Assembly (NCBI GenBank): GCA_033782935.1
Contig: JAWQEG010003728.1
Location: 361,501-425,500, forward strand
Direction of reading: 5' to 3'
DNA: 64,000 nt
Source of the DNA: Petrolisthes cinctipes
Taxonomy: Eukaryota; Arthropoda; Malacostraca; Decapoda; Porcellanidae
This document shows positions 34,795-46,304 of this stretch, piece after piece. Below the pieces are notes generated by a model. It ran no database searches and was not told where the DNA came from. It saw only the letters and a program-made list of their open reading frames with translations. Every line of letters begins with the position of its first letter. Position 1 is the stretch's first letter. A program made the translations under genes and the position numbers.

Positions 34795-35036
34795 AAGCCC
34801 TCTTAAGGGGGTGCGGGAGTAGGGGACAGGCTTGGGGGGGAACGGGGGGGTGCGGGAATAGGGGGACAGGCTTGGGGTGGGTGGAAAGCCTGTAACCTAT
34901 TCCCGCACCCCCCTAACCCCCCCCCCAAGCCTGTCCCCCTACTCCCGCACACTCCAAATCCCAACCCACCCAAAAACCCCCGCATCCCCCTAACCTCCCC
35001 CCAAGCCTGTCCCCCTATTCTCGCACCCCCTTAATA
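34795..35036. repeat. Inverted array of G-rich/C-rich units
   Basis: Two direct units of the form GGTGCGGGAGTAGGGGACAG plus CTTGGGG on the + strand (34808 and 34850) are followed by inverted, C-rich copies from about 34890 to 35030 (CAAGCCTGTCCCCCTACTCC). The ends read CTCTTAAGGGGG and CCCCCTTAATAG. The G-runs give strong quadruplex potential on the + strand at about 34806-34882. Confidence 0.85.
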
Positions 35037-35093
35037 GCCTCACCTGTGAAGTTATAATAGTCAGGGAAATATTATACTACAAATATTTGGCAG

Positions 35094-35242
35094 ATCCTAC
35101 AACACAGCCAACCTCGTTGAGGACCTGAAAGTGCTTTATCGAACCTGCGGCATCCAAGGGAAAGGCACCACCTTCATCTTCACTGATCAGGATGTCAAGG
35201 AGGAGGCATTCCTTGAGTACCTTAATAATGTCCTGTCCTCGG
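35094..35242 (+). CDS. DNAH5: Dynein heavy chain exon 17: AAA4
   Basis: Residues 806-856. It completes Arg, then [19 protein letters not shown], and [19 protein letters not shown] (AAA4 Walker B strand), ending NNVLSS. Acceptor tttggcag, donor gtaagc, exit phase 1. Confidence 0.96.
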
Positions 35243-35333
35243 GTAAGCTTAACTTATATGTATGAGAATGTGAATTGTCATGTTACTGCAATACATTATT
35301 GCAAAATACCTGTCATTACTTTACTCAGGAATT

Positions 35334-35986
35334 CGCTGCCATTTAGACGATTGTACCCATCCCAAGCCCTGTACATATTCCATGTCACACCAACAAACTA
35401 ATTGTTATCATAGTCAAGTCATTCCCTTAGTACCTATGAACATATTGTTTTGCATCTAAATTATTGTTCCTTATACGTATGTCCTAAATGTGACATCACT
35501 TGGCCTTGATAACTACGACTCTTGCACCGATTATTGCTTGTATTATTTTCATAATTTGTGACTCAATATCAAACTTTTCTCGCAACTGTGGTGTGAAGAA
35601 GTGTGGTGATACACGAAACAGAAAATACATAGCAAAATAAGTATTTTATTAAAAAGTGTTAGTTATTATATATTGACTTTTTAATAAAATACTTATTTTG
35701 CTATGTATTTTCTGTTTCGTGTATCACCACACTTCTTCACACCACAGTTGCGAGAAAAGTTTGATATTGAGTCACAAATTATGAAAAAAATATAAGCAAT
35801 AATCGGTGCAAGAGTCGTAGTTATCAAGGCCAAGTGATGTCACATTTAGGACATACGTATAAGGAACAATAATTTAGATGCAAAACAATATGGTCATAGG
35901 TACTAAGGGAATGACTTGACTATGATAACAATTAGTTTGCAATATGTACAGGGCTAGGGATGGGTACAATCGTCTAAATGGCAGCG
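35334..35986. repeat. 653 bp foldback: arms of 324 and 311 bp around an 18-base loop
   Basis: The left arm is 35334-35657, the loop 35658-35675 and the right arm 35676-35986. The arms are nearly identical inverted copies, differing mainly by a short insertion near 35390 in the left arm and a few substitutions. The ends are CGCTGCCATTTAGACGATTG and its complement. No coding sequence. The loop-proximal arms read AAGTATTTTATTAAAAAGT. It fills most of intron 17. Confidence 0.95.
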
Positions 35987-36086
35987 ATAGTGTCTGGAAC
36001 TTTTTATAGTGTCAGTACTTCTATTGGTGATCCGTGTGGCAAGGGGGAAGTGATATGTTAATGATATGTTTCTCTGTTTGATGCAG

Positions 36087-36256
36087 GGATGGTGAGCAAC
36101 CTCTTCAACCGAGATGAGCAGAGTGAGATAGTGAGTGAGCTGATCCCTGTGATGAAACGAGAACATCCCCGCCGTCCCCCGACTCCGGAAAATGTCATGG
36201 ACTTCTTCCTCACACGCACCCGCCAGAACCTCCACGTAGTTCTCTGTTTCTCACCA
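36087..36256 (+). CDS. DNAH5: Dynein heavy chain exon 18: AAA4
   Basis: Residues 856-912. It reads GMVSNLFNRDEQSEIVSELI, then FFLTRTRQNLHVVLCFSP, the AAA4 sensor strand. Entry phase 1, exit phase 0. The donor gttagt follows CCA, and exon 19 restores VGEKFR. Confidence 0.96.
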
Positions 36257-37224
36257 GTTAGTATGCAATATATGTTCTTGTTAGAGGAATTTAGATACTA
36301 ACTGAAGAGATTTATTCATAACACACCAATGGAATCAGCTACCTTCAATTCACTGTAATCGTCTGAAAACTTCCTCTATAGCATGGTTATGATGATCATG
36401 TTCTCATTTGCACTGGCAATTCAACTGCTGTTCATTGCTTTATCAACCCCACCTTTCAGGATAAAGTATCAGTTTTTGTTAAAATATTGGTTCTGTACAG
36501 TATATTAAAACTAGTTTGAATTATCATCCCGCTCTTGGCACAGTGCCGATATTGACAATGTTAACAACTTAAAAACCTTAGTAAACTATATGCACTATAC
36601 TTCTTTAAGGATGGCCACCAAAGAGTGGAGAAGGAAACTTTAAGCAGTACAAAAGGACTTAATATAAGACCTGTGACATTCAGTGATGGTAAACTAGGTG
36701 TTCCATTTAATGTTATTCCTCAGTTAGAGTGTACTGTACCTTAAAACTCCCTTAAGATAGCTCAGGTCTTAAAATTATAGGTAAGGATTCAACAAACAGT
36801 AAAAAAGATTATCGTTAAATTCAAGCACGGTAACAATATTACACTTATAATCCTTCTGCCAGATTTAATTAAATCTAATATATGATTACCAACAAACACA
36901 GTAGTATCATCAGGTTTATAAATACTTAACACATAAAAAGAAAATAAATAATAAAAAATTAATAAATATATAGTCACGATATCCCCTTTCCGAAGCACAG
37001 ACGTGGGAAGCTCGTAGAAAGTGAATGGAGTGGATTCCTGGGGAAAGGGCACCAAGATAGACCTGGATAACACTGACGCTGTATAGATTTTCCTCGACAA
37101 TAACAGAAACTCTCACAAACCCACTCTCCTTCCCTGTGGTGAATATATATGGTGCTAACTTGGTTTCAATATGTACATATCAAGAATCGAAACAAATAGT
37201 ATCTCTAAAGAAAGGGATTAATAT
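36257..37224. other. Intron 18, first part, no recognised element
   Basis: AT-rich; nothing recognised. Confidence 0.45.
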
Positions 37225-37385
37225 ACATAGGTCTCGGGATTCAAATTTCTGGCAGCGCTGAGTGGTAAACGCGGAATTGGAGCCAACTGTACATGACCAT
37301 GCGCCAGTTGTCCCTTCTACTGTTGCCTTCGACAAAACGGACCTCACTATTTTCCTGACTCCCGTTTGGGGGTCCGAGCACCTGC
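37225..37385 (+). mobile_element. tRNA-like SINE (family S2), copy 3, 5' truncated
   Basis: Begins at the box B-like GGGATTCAAATTTCTGGCAG and shares GGAGCCAACTGTACATGACC with copy 2. The tail CTGTTGCCTTCGACAAAACG and CCTCACTAT matches the tail of the SINE at 14217, so the two SINE types share a 3' part. Confidence 0.6.
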
Positions 37386-37640
37386 GCGGCTTCGGTCAAC
37401 CAGACTCTGGACTACTCGGACAGACAGCCTGGGAGGGGGAACAACAATTTTAAATGAAATTTGGCTTTATTTATTATTATATATTCTTTTTGAAATAAAT
37501 ATACTATATTATAATGCAGCAAGACTCAACGAGAAGGGAAAAAATTTATAAAATATATCAATAAATTAATACTACTACTACACTAATAATAATAATTATT
37601 ATATTAATGCAACTGTCTTTTTTATCTACCACCGCTACAG

Positions 37641-37867
37641 GTGGGTGAGAAATTCCGAAGCCGTGCCATGAAGTTCCCTGGACTTATCAGCGGGTGCACC
37701 ATAGACTGGTTCCAGCCATGGCCAAAAGAAGCACTGGTGGCTGTGTCGCAACATTTCTTACAGAACTTCGATATTATCAGCTCCCAAGAAGTCAAGACAA
37801 ACCTCGTTAAGGGCATGGGGACAATACATGACCACATAGCTCAGCTCTGCACTGATTATTTCCAGAG
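37641..37867 (+). CDS. DNAH5: Dynein heavy chain exon 19: end of AAA4
   Basis: Residues 913-988. It reads [40 protein letters not shown] and ends [11 protein letters not shown]. This is the strongly conserved end of AAA4. Acceptor cgctacag, donor gtgagt, exit phase 2. Confidence 0.96.
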
Positions 37868-38009
37868 GTGAGTTTCCTACACGGCAAATGAAGTGTATAC
37901 GCCCGATAATAATTCAAGCATTAGGAAAGTTTATTTTAATGTTGTGTAATGTAGTATCGGTAGTCCAATTTTCAGAAATCATATGGTACAAAAAAATATA
38001 TATATAATG

Positions 38010-38225
38010 TACAGTCGGCAGCATAAGTTCGCTTCATTTCCACCTGCGTATGTATTCGCTATAGTGATGCTGTAATACAATTTTAATGCAGAGATGACAG
38101 ATATAGTTCTCAAATGGTAAATTACGTATGTTGTTGGAATAAAAACTGTTTGAGAATGCAACTATCTGGTCATATTAGCAATATTAACTACATGAGATGG
38201 ACGTGAATATATGCTGCCGGCTGTA
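38010..38225. mobile_element. 216 bp MITE with CAGTCGGCA-type ends
   Basis: The left end TACAGTCGGCAGCATAAGTT and right end ATATGCTGCCGGCTGTA are inverted copies with a few differences, and TA flanks each side. This fits a Tc1/mariner-type miniature element. Confidence 0.65.
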
Positions 38226-38490
38226 CTGTACAGTGCATCTACTTATGTGTTTGTAGTTATTCTGGGATCTATTTGATTAAGTTTCGGATCACTCCGTATG
38301 TTCTACAATTTCAATTCTTTATCAGAGTAAAAACTAAACATATATATACTATAATGCAATCAATACTTGGCTCATCCTGTGTGTAGTTTTACTGTGCACA
38401 ACAAGAGGATAAGAAAATTATTTTATTGTATAAAACTGATTATTAATATGATGCACTGAATGTGAATTATTTGAAGTAAAGCCTTCATTG

Positions 38491-38602
38491 TTCCTTCAAA
38501 CTATTCCAAGCAAACCATAACAGAATTTTTGTTATCTGGTCCTCTTTTCTGGCATATTTTGGAGAAATTAAGTAATGTACCAAAAGTATATTACCCCCTT
38601 AA
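38491..38602 (+). repeat. Dispersed repeat B, copy 1
   Basis: TTCCTTCAAACTATTCCAAG, ATCTGGTCCT, TTTCTGGCATA, GGAGAAAT and TTACCCCCTTAA align in order with 40588-40707. Its left end appears truncated. Confidence 0.65.
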
Positions 38603-38747
38603 TAAATCCCCAAAATGCGGGCGTTCTGGAACATGCCAGCTCTGTATTGCGAGCCTTCCTCCCGTTCACAATGTAAACAACACAATTGACGGCTACTAGC
38701 ATGTAAACCACTCACACTATATGAATATATGATACAGGATAAGGAAA

Positions 38748-39216
38748 TACAGTCGGCAAAAAATGTTTCGCTACCACCCCAGCGTTAATTTTAACATCGG
38801 TAAGCGCCGACTGGGTAACTGTGCCTCGTGTCATCCGGGACATGCCGGACGGGTATCGTCTTTGCCCCGACAGTGACAGCGTTTGTATATCAAAAGTTTA
38901 GCTGATTTTAAATTCAATATCGAGTGTTCAAGAACTCTTACTATTCAACTATTCATTATTAAACATAAGGAAATACGTTTGAGTTTTTTAGATAAAGAAT
39001 AACTGTGAAATACCCGGAAAAAATAGCACTATGTGAAAAAACGTCATCCCTCCTTTCCTGCCCATGAGACACTGAAGGGCACTGCCCCGGGCATGGAGGC
39101 TGTCAGGCCGGAGAGACCGGGAGGGTGGTGGAGGTACGACACTCGCCAGTCAGGCATACCAACATTACATCACACTGTTAAAGGGATGGTAACAAAACTT
39201 TTTTTTGCCGACTGTA
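38748..39216. mobile_element. 469 bp MITE with CAGTCGGCAAAA ends
   Basis: The left end TACAGTCGGCAAAAAATGTT and the right end TTTTTTTTGCCGACTGTA are inverted copies flanked by TA. The inner part next to each end also matches (GCTACCA / GGTAAC). No transposase frame was seen. The right end abuts repeat A copy 3. Confidence 0.7.
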
Positions 39217-39217
39217 C

Positions 39218-39684
39218 ATACCTATAGCTGTCTTTTTATGTATTGTGAAGACTGAATGGACATCTGTAGATGGGTAGCCAGCTCAGAATGACCGCAACTC
39301 AAAATTAACTTTTACACTCTACATATCTATGTGCGTTTTCACGTTCTGATTTCATCATAACACATGTCAGAATCAAATTTTTCAACACAATATGAAATAA
39401 AATGCCACTGTCATTTCTACGTACATATATGGTAATTACAGGAAAAGTGGAGTGCTGAAAATGCATCTTCCCACCCTTACTGCTCTTGTCACACTGACTG
39501 GTAGTGGCTGGCTGGACTTTGGGGAGTCCCTAGGTTCTCACCCTCAATGTTGTCAGCTGAAACTAGCATGCTAGGGAGCATGCAAATTTAAAAACTGCGA
39601 TGTCGACTTATGTCGATACCCGTGGTCTTTCACACTTGTTGGTGGTGTCGACTTATGTCATCACCCAAGGTTATAAAGGGTTAA
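39218..39684 (-). repeat. Dispersed repeat A, copy 3 (-)
   Basis: Reverse complement of the copy at 8296: GGGTAGCCAGCTCAGAATGA, CTCAAAATTAACTTTTACAC, TACGTACATATATGGTAATTA and an AAAACTGCG block. It ends in AAAGGGTTAA. Near 39597 GTCGACTTATGTCG and GTCGACTTATGTC recur. Confidence 0.8.
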
Positions 39685-39900
39685 GGAATGAAAAGAGATG
39701 GGAAAACCATGAAGCAGTACAGCAGTACAGTTGCGGTCGATAGTCCTTAACCAGGTAATGATGTATAACCATATACAGCGCAGGAGCATCCGAAAACTCA
39801 AAATATTTATACCCTGACAGGTACAGTTGTGTTAAAAAATATTCATTCCTATAAGGGTTACTGACGGAAGATTTTGACAGCTTCCCTCTGTTTCTTAGCT

Positions 39901-39984
39901 GATAAATTAATAGATGGTAATTAACCTAATTTCATTGGAAAACTTTCCAATTAAATTAGGCTAAGTACCATCTATTAATTTACT
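39901..39984. repeat. About 84 bp hairpin-forming inverted repeat
   Basis: Arms around GGAAAACTTTCC: the outer parts TAAATTAATAGATGG and CCATCTATTAATTTA pair, and so do CCTAATTT and AAATTAGG. It could be a short foldback element. Confidence 0.8.
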
Positions 39985-40233
39985 ACTAGGAGGCACGCAC
40001 TACTTAAAACAATAATATCATATGTGAACGTGAAAACTTTAGAAAGTATTGTTTGCGATACCTATATATGGATAATTATTATTCATAACACATAATTAAT
40101 AAATGTATTGTAACAGCCAAACAACATATTATTTGACGTGTTACCATAGAGACGTTTTTTATTAAAATTATCCAAGGAGGTTATCTTCCAATATAATATA
40201 TGCAATGTTGTTGCACCCTGTTTATGTCCGTAG

Positions 40234-40456
40234 GTACCGACGGGCAGCTCATGTTACTCCAAAATCTTTCCTGTCGTTTATTAGCATGTATAAAAAAATA
40301 TACAATGAAAAGCGAAATGAAATAGGGGAGTCAGCTGCTCGTATGACCTCTGGCCTGGACAAGCTTCAGGAAGCATCAGTGGCTGTTGAGCGTCTGAGAG
40401 AAGAGCTTTTTGTAATGGAGGAAAACCTGGCTGTCGCCTCAGACAAGGCGCAAAAG
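40234..40456 (+). CDS. DNAH5: Dynein heavy chain exon 20: end of AAA4 and stalk start
   Basis: Residues 988-1062. It completes Arg, then YRRAAHVTPKSFLSFISMYK, and from about residue 1015 turns into a heptad-like helix (MTSGLDKLQEASVAVERLRE), the beginning of stalk coiled coil 1. Acceptor gtccgtag, donor gttggt, exit phase 0. Confidence 0.95.
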
Positions 40457-40546
40457 GTTGGTGTAATCTTGTTTATAGGTATTACTACCTCCAGAAAGAA
40501 AATTGCATTTTGATACAAATAGCTGTTCGAGAACAGTTAGTTATAA

Positions 40547-40707
40547 TTAAGGGGGCAGTGCAGTGTTGGTAAATCTGGAGAAAATTATTCCTTCAAACTA
40601 TTCAAAGCAACAGAACACCATTATTTTTGTTCATCTGGTCCTGTTTCCTGGCATACCATGGAGAAATCAAGGCGCTCCAATGTAGCAAAAAGTGAATTAC
40701 CCCTTAA
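40547..40707 (+). mobile_element. Dispersed repeat B, copy 2, TTAA-flanked
   Basis: TTAAGGGGGCAG at 40547 and TTACCCCTTAA ending at 40707 form short inverted ends with TTAA on both sides. The inner 40588-40707 matches 38491-38602. A TTAA duplication would fit a piggyBac-type miniature element, but the ends are too short to be sure. Confidence 0.5.
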
Positions 40708-40850
40708 TGTGAATTTGATTGGAGACTGTAAATATTCTCGCACTGTCCAAAGGCCAGCCAATTAAGGTCAATTTGCACCTATCTTAGTTGACAAAGTCAA
40801 TATAAAACTGACATAACTTTTGTTTGTTCTTTTCTTTTCTCTACGTACAG

Positions 40851-41049
40851 ATTCTCGAGGAAGTAACACGGCGGGCAGAAGAGGCTGAGACTATTAAAGA
40901 GGAAGTGGAGAAGGTGCGAGATAAGGCTCAGGCCCTTGTCAATGATATCGCCAAGGACAAATCCCGGGCAGAGGAGAAGCTGGAAGAAGCTCGCCCGGCG
41001 CTAGAGGAAGCCGAGGCTGCTCTCAATACCATCAAGCCAGCCCATATTG
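40851..41049 (+). CDS. DNAH5: Dynein heavy chain exon 21: stalk coiled coil 1
   Basis: Residues 1063-1129. An almost continuous charged helix: ILEEVTRRAEEAETIKEEVE, KVRDKAQALVNDIAKDKSRA and EEARPALEEAEAALNTIKP. The AKPALEEAEAAL-type motif marks the helix just before the microtubule-binding tip in dyneins. Exit phase 1. The donor gttggt follows CATATTG. Confidence 0.96.
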
Positions 41050-41477
41050 GTTGGTACTTATATTTCTTGCAAGGAAAATTTCTACTTAGACATAGTATAT
41101 CGGAGTCACTGCTTATCAGACTGAAGAAGGTATGGGATCCAAAGAGCTGAAACTTTTGTCATTTCCAGATGATTATTAATATTTGTCCAAACAAATCATT
41201 TGTGATACCAGATTTCTGTGGCAATGCAATAATGCTCAGTTATTCGTTCATTAATCATTAGCATGTAATGATTTTTGTTAATATTTTCCTCTGTGTAGTG
41301 TAAAGGAGGCCTTCCTTCACTTAACTTCCCCATCCCTTTTGAAAGCAGCTGCCCAGTTTTTAACCATACTGTAGGAACAGCATTGTCCCCAAGTGTAGCC
41401 ATCATGCCTTCATGGACTTTTTTCTTAAGGGGACAACCTATTGATAAAGAATATTGTCCATTTCCTCAAACGTTGCT
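41050..41477. other. Intron 21, first part
   Basis: Nothing recognised before the LINE remnant. Confidence 0.4.
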
Positions 41478-42985
41478 GCCCCCCCCCCCCTAACGGGAAC
41501 CGCCTTGACGTGGTGGGGGGGCTTGCGCGCCTCTGAGACCTGGCGAGCTAGACAAGAGGGGGCTCCAGCCCCTGCTCTGCTCCGATTTCGGGGAGAGAGG
41601 GCTTCCCATGCTAGTAAGGTCGCCAGTGAGAGACCAGACTAAATGGTTCCTATGCAATAGGCTGCCAGTACGAGCCAACAGAAGGACTGCCCTCTAGGGG
41701 CTGTCCTGTGTTGGATGGCTGGGTGTCTGGGCCAGGAGATGTTGGGGAAGGGGGTCTCAGCACCGTGGTGTGGCAAACTTTCGACCAATTGGGGCTACTT
41801 TTTAAAATGAGTGGCCCAATAGGGAAAGAGGCACCCCACCCACGGCGACCAGCGCTCGGTCCCATCATTTGCCCGGTGGGTAGTAGCTCTTGGCTCCTGG
41901 GGTCAACATAACAAAATTAATGTTATATGGATAACGAAAAGCCCCTATCTCTTCCTCGAGCAGTGGTCGACCAGGCCCTCGAGACGTCACTCTCTGGTCG
42001 TGGCGGTATGCAGAAGGCTGCAAATAAGAGTAGACCCAGTAGGTCGGGTGTTGTGTCGACGAACCCTGTTAGAGGTTTGGACACGTTTATGTTGACGAAT
42101 GTACTTGCATCCCTTTCCTATGGCGCTATCCACTCCATTTTTAAGTGTTTTGGAGTGGTTCTTCGTATCCAAATCACTCCTCCGCCTATACCATGCTTTT
42201 GTTAGGTCAAAACTCGACTATGGGTGTGAGGTGTACTCCTCTGCCACAGATGTCCATCTCAGAGTCTTAGACCCTGTTCATCATGCTGGGGTACGTCTGG
42301 CGACCAGAGCCTTTAGGTCGTCCCCAGTCTCCTGGTGGACGCTGATGAGCCACCACTTGATCTCCGTCGCAAGTCCTTGATGGTTCGTTGTTGGCATCGA
42401 TTACATCGACTTTCTGTTTCCCTTCCCTGCTTGGCGGTGTCATCTGATATCATGTCTCAGTACTACCTTTCACATCCTCACACACCATGGTCAGGAAGGC
42501 TATGGAGGAGATGGGCATTGATGACTTCCAGATTTGTCTGTGCGCATCCCCAGGGTGGCTCCATGGCTTACTTCCAGAAGTTTACTCCTGCACCTGCTTT
42601 TCAGATAAGAAGGAATCTCTTCCTCCTTCCGTGGCTCGTTCCCTCTTTTTAGAACATGCCTCCTCTCGCATGGAGTACCTCCCTCTCTACACTGATGGGT
42701 CAAAATCTGAGGCTGGAGTTGATTTTGGAGTTGTCTATTGCTGATTCGACACCGTTCACAGTGTATGCTTCATTCATTCCTCCTGACACAAGTCTCCTCT
42801 ACCAGATCATTCGTTACCCTCACACATTACCTCCTATATAGCCCCCCCACATTTCTCTCCTCTCTCCCACTAACATCCCCCCTCCCTCCGCCTGCAACTG
42901 TTGCCAGATCCAACGAGGCCCAAACCCCGTCGCTAATGGATGGGGTGTTGTCGCTTGATCTGTCCGGAGCTGAACGTACATCCAC
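41478..42985 (+). pseudogene. Internally deleted Jockey-like LINE with repeat C at its 3' side
   Basis: A 5' leader-like part (CCGCCTTGACGTGGTGGGGG near 41501) and an ORF1 start at about 41927 (MDNEKPLSLPRAVVDQALET) run to about 42110. They join directly to the ORF2 3' region: LYHAFVRSKLDYGCEVYSS, RKAMEEMGIDDFQICLCASP and the RNase H start LYTDGSKSEAGVDFG (near 42690). Most of ORF1, the endonuclease and the reverse transcriptase are missing. 42740-42985 is repeat C, shared with 19218. Confidence 0.75.
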
Positions 42986-43213
42986 ACACCTACCGTATTA
43001 TTGCTTCGCATCCTGCTTCCAAAGCCAGTATGGGTAGGGGCCCCAGATCATGCCTGCTGCTACTCCTATTTTGGAGAGATCAAATCCCACAGTGGATCAT
43101 ACTATTGTAACTATTTGTGATAGTGTTTCACCAAATATATTTTTTCCCGCCTAGCTTGCACTTACCAGGTAAACATGAGTCAAGACTAATGTGATACTTT
43201 TTTCTTATTGCAG
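42986..43213. other. Intron 21, last part
   Basis: Nothing recognised; ordinary pyrimidine tract before exon 22. Confidence 0.5.
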
Positions 43214-43359
43214 CTACCATCCGTAAGCTGGGTCGCCCACCTCATCTAATAATGCGGATTATGGACTGTGTCCTGCTACTATTTCAGCGTCACTTGCAGC
43301 CTGTCAAGCCAGATGCCATTGTCCCATGTCCCAAGCCCTCATGGTCAGATAGTTTAAAG
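43214..43359 (+). CDS. DNAH5: Dynein heavy chain exon 22: microtubule-binding domain, first part
   Basis: Residues 1129-1177. It reads [20 protein letters not shown], then [12 protein letters not shown] and PSWSDSLK. This is the first half of the stalk tip that touches tubulin. Acceptor attgcag, donor gtatta, exit phase 0. Confidence 0.96.
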
Positions 43360-43701
43360 GTATTATATTTTTACAGAATTGTTCACCCCTAATAGTACTG
43401 AAACATCTTAGAATTAAAATAATCTCTAGAAATTATATTTACCTCTAGCTATTAGTCACTGTTGTTTCCATAAGATTCATTCAAAAGGCTCAGTTTCATT
43501 CAACAATATGGGAGTTTTGATCATGACTGTACAGTCGCGCACCACAGTCCCTAGCCCAGCTGAATCGAAGCCCGAGATCTGGAACAGGCGGTTTTTGAAC
43601 GACAGTCAACCTAAAGCCTCCATTGCTTCGAAATGTGTTTGACCTCGTGATTTGGGTGGGCTGTCATCCAGAAACCGCCTGCTTCATAAATGATACAGGA
43701 T

Positions 43702-44121
43702 ATTAAAGTACACACCTTTAGCTGTCTCGTGATGTAATTGTGAAGACTAAATGGGCATCTGTAGGATGGGTAGCCAGCTCAGAATGACCACAACTCAAAA
43801 TTCACTTTTACACTTTATTTACATATCTAAGTACGTTTTCACGCTCTGATTTAGTTATAAAACGTATCAGAATCACATTTTTCAACACAACAATATGAAA
43901 TATAATGTAACTGTCGTTTTTACGTACATATATGGTAATTATATGAAAAACGGAGCTCTGAAAATACCTCCTGTTTTAATACTGGCTGGGTGGAGGTGAA
44001 CTGGACTCGGGCTACTCCCTATAAGTCTACAATCAGTGTTGCCAGCCGAAACAACTATGTTAGTGGGCGCAAAATTGAAAAAAAAAACTGCGTTGTTGAA
44101 TTATTTCGTTTAAGAGGTTAA
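43702..44121 (-). repeat. Dispersed repeat A, copy 4 (-)
   Basis: Matches copy 3 in the same orientation: GGGTAGCCAGCTCAGAATGA, CTCAAAATTCACTTTTACAC, ACGTACATATATGGTAATTA and AAAAACTGCG. TTAA is present at both suggested ends (43702 and 44118). Confidence 0.8.
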
Positions 44122-46304
44122 GCGAGCTAATTTACAACCACATTATACAATTAATTACCCACCTCTTTAACCACTTTCCGAAACCAGACATGTACACATA
44201 ATTACATAAGATATTTATGAAACGGCATTGGTTCAGCTGTCTTCTTTATACGAAAAATACCGTTACTCAGGGCAGACCAACAGTTCCATATTCTGTTAGT
44301 GTTGATTTGAATGATTCTAAACCTTCCGGATCTCGTAGTTCCTCTCCGTGTTGTATTTGCCAATGTGTAATAGTTGCCAATTATGCGCATCTACCAACTC
44401 TGTCATTCTACATAAATAATAACATATCCTCCGCCATGAATTTCTAGTTGCTTTGTAAATTCACTGCATACTGAGAACCAAAACGCTATTAACAACATTT
44501 TCCCCGACGCAATTTGCCTTCATAAATTTGAAGGACTATAGGTGATATGGTAGAAAGGCCTATGCCATTAAATCTTTGTAAGAATAAAGAGGTTAAAAAT
44601 ATGAGACAGGAAAGATAAAAAATACTACCGAAGGAAAGGAGGGAAGGGGAAGTTAGACAGGGAGAGGACAGGGGAGGGAAGGTTGTGTGAGGTTGCCAGT
44701 TACTTGAAAGATAATGCATAAATAATTCACAGCATAGAAGATGCCCGACATTATTCTAAGATGATGTTAGTGATGTGTCTAAATAAAGTGTCGTCATCTA
44801 GTGGGGCAGAAGAGAAGCTACACATCATGAAACTCGACTGTTTCATCTAGACTCTAGAGCGATACTAGATAATCTTGGGGCCTCGCAAGAGTCACGGGCT
44901 ACTTACAGCCTACAGTCCCAAGGTTGAGAGAGAAAAAAATTATCATACCTATTTAAACTCTTCTTATACACTAAGAGTCTACAATACTGTATATAAATAC
45001 AATTCAGACAGTTTTCATGGAATGGAAAAACAAGCAATTTACAATTTGTCTGCTGAGGTGACCTTTCATTTCTTAGGCGTCTTCCTTTTTTCCATTTCAT
45101 TGCTGCATTCCAGCATTGATATTTATTTTTTTAATAATTGATTTTTGGTTATCTACGGTCTAGAGAACAGGTTGGTTATAAAACGAATGCAGATTTCAAT
45201 AAACTAGTGGGAGTTAACACTTTTTTTATGTTCCTATACCATATTCATTTTTGCAAGATGCCAATCAAATTATTAATTAAAATTCATTGATGTGTGAGAG
45301 TGAGATAGACAGATAGACAGTTAGTCTAAAAGGTGTGTAAGTGTGTGTCAGCAAGTCGATTGTATCACTTGTATGGTATAGCTGTAGTATACCTCTCGTG
45401 TAGGATTGCGTGCAGAAGGTGGGGAAACCATTGGTTTTGCATAAATTTGAGTACAATTGGATTTGACAAGAAAACAACCGCGATCCAGTAAAGGTTCTCA
45501 AGTAGGCAAGTAGATAGAAAATCTTAGTTGGTATGAAGGTAGATATGTCAGTATGCATGTAAGTAAGCAACTAGATAAGCAAGTAGGTACAGTTGCTAGC
45601 ATATGAATCAAGGCCACTTCGTCTACCAGTATGCTGGTTAACTGGACCGAACTTCAGTAGTCTGCTGAGATGAAACAAAAAAAAGATAACTTGTCATTAT
45701 GGAAATCTAACTGTTCTCCAATCAATATCGTATAAGTAAACGTATTATACTGATAATAAGCAACGTGTCACACCCATTATGGATATTATACAAGCACAAT
45801 AATACAACACAGATATCCAAATAATGATGCGTTCATTCATGTGAGACACACAGGTTTCAGAACTGATGCAGAGTAAAAATCCTCATGGAGGTTGGCCATG
45901 AACCTGAAAGGAATTAGAAGATCGCTACTATTTAGACAATTGCCGGCAGGATCAGTTTACAAAGAAATAAGATGTCATAAAGTTATGAAGTTCATCATTT
46001 GAAAACATTAAATAGACTGGTGACCAAAACAATTGGGCAATGGTTTAATGGTTGTGAGTTATTACCCTTCAGAACAGGTTAGATCAGAGCCGATTTTTTG
46101 CAAGAAATTGTCTATGTAGAAAGTCAGCACAAAAGAACAACTTTTATTCCATATCAGGGATTCATGAGAGTGGTCCATGTAATTGGTAATAGAACATTGT
46201 GGGAGGACAAACTCCCTTTGGCTCGGAAACATACTAACATTACCAAATAAATTGAAAATGGTGACATAGGACTTATGTAAGTTTATTTTTCCATCCCTTC
46301 CTAG
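44122..46304. other. Intron 22, remainder, no recognised element
   Basis: About 2.2 kb with no repeat, gene or mobile element that I can identify. 43360-43701, before repeat A copy 4, is likewise unassigned. Confidence 0.45.
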
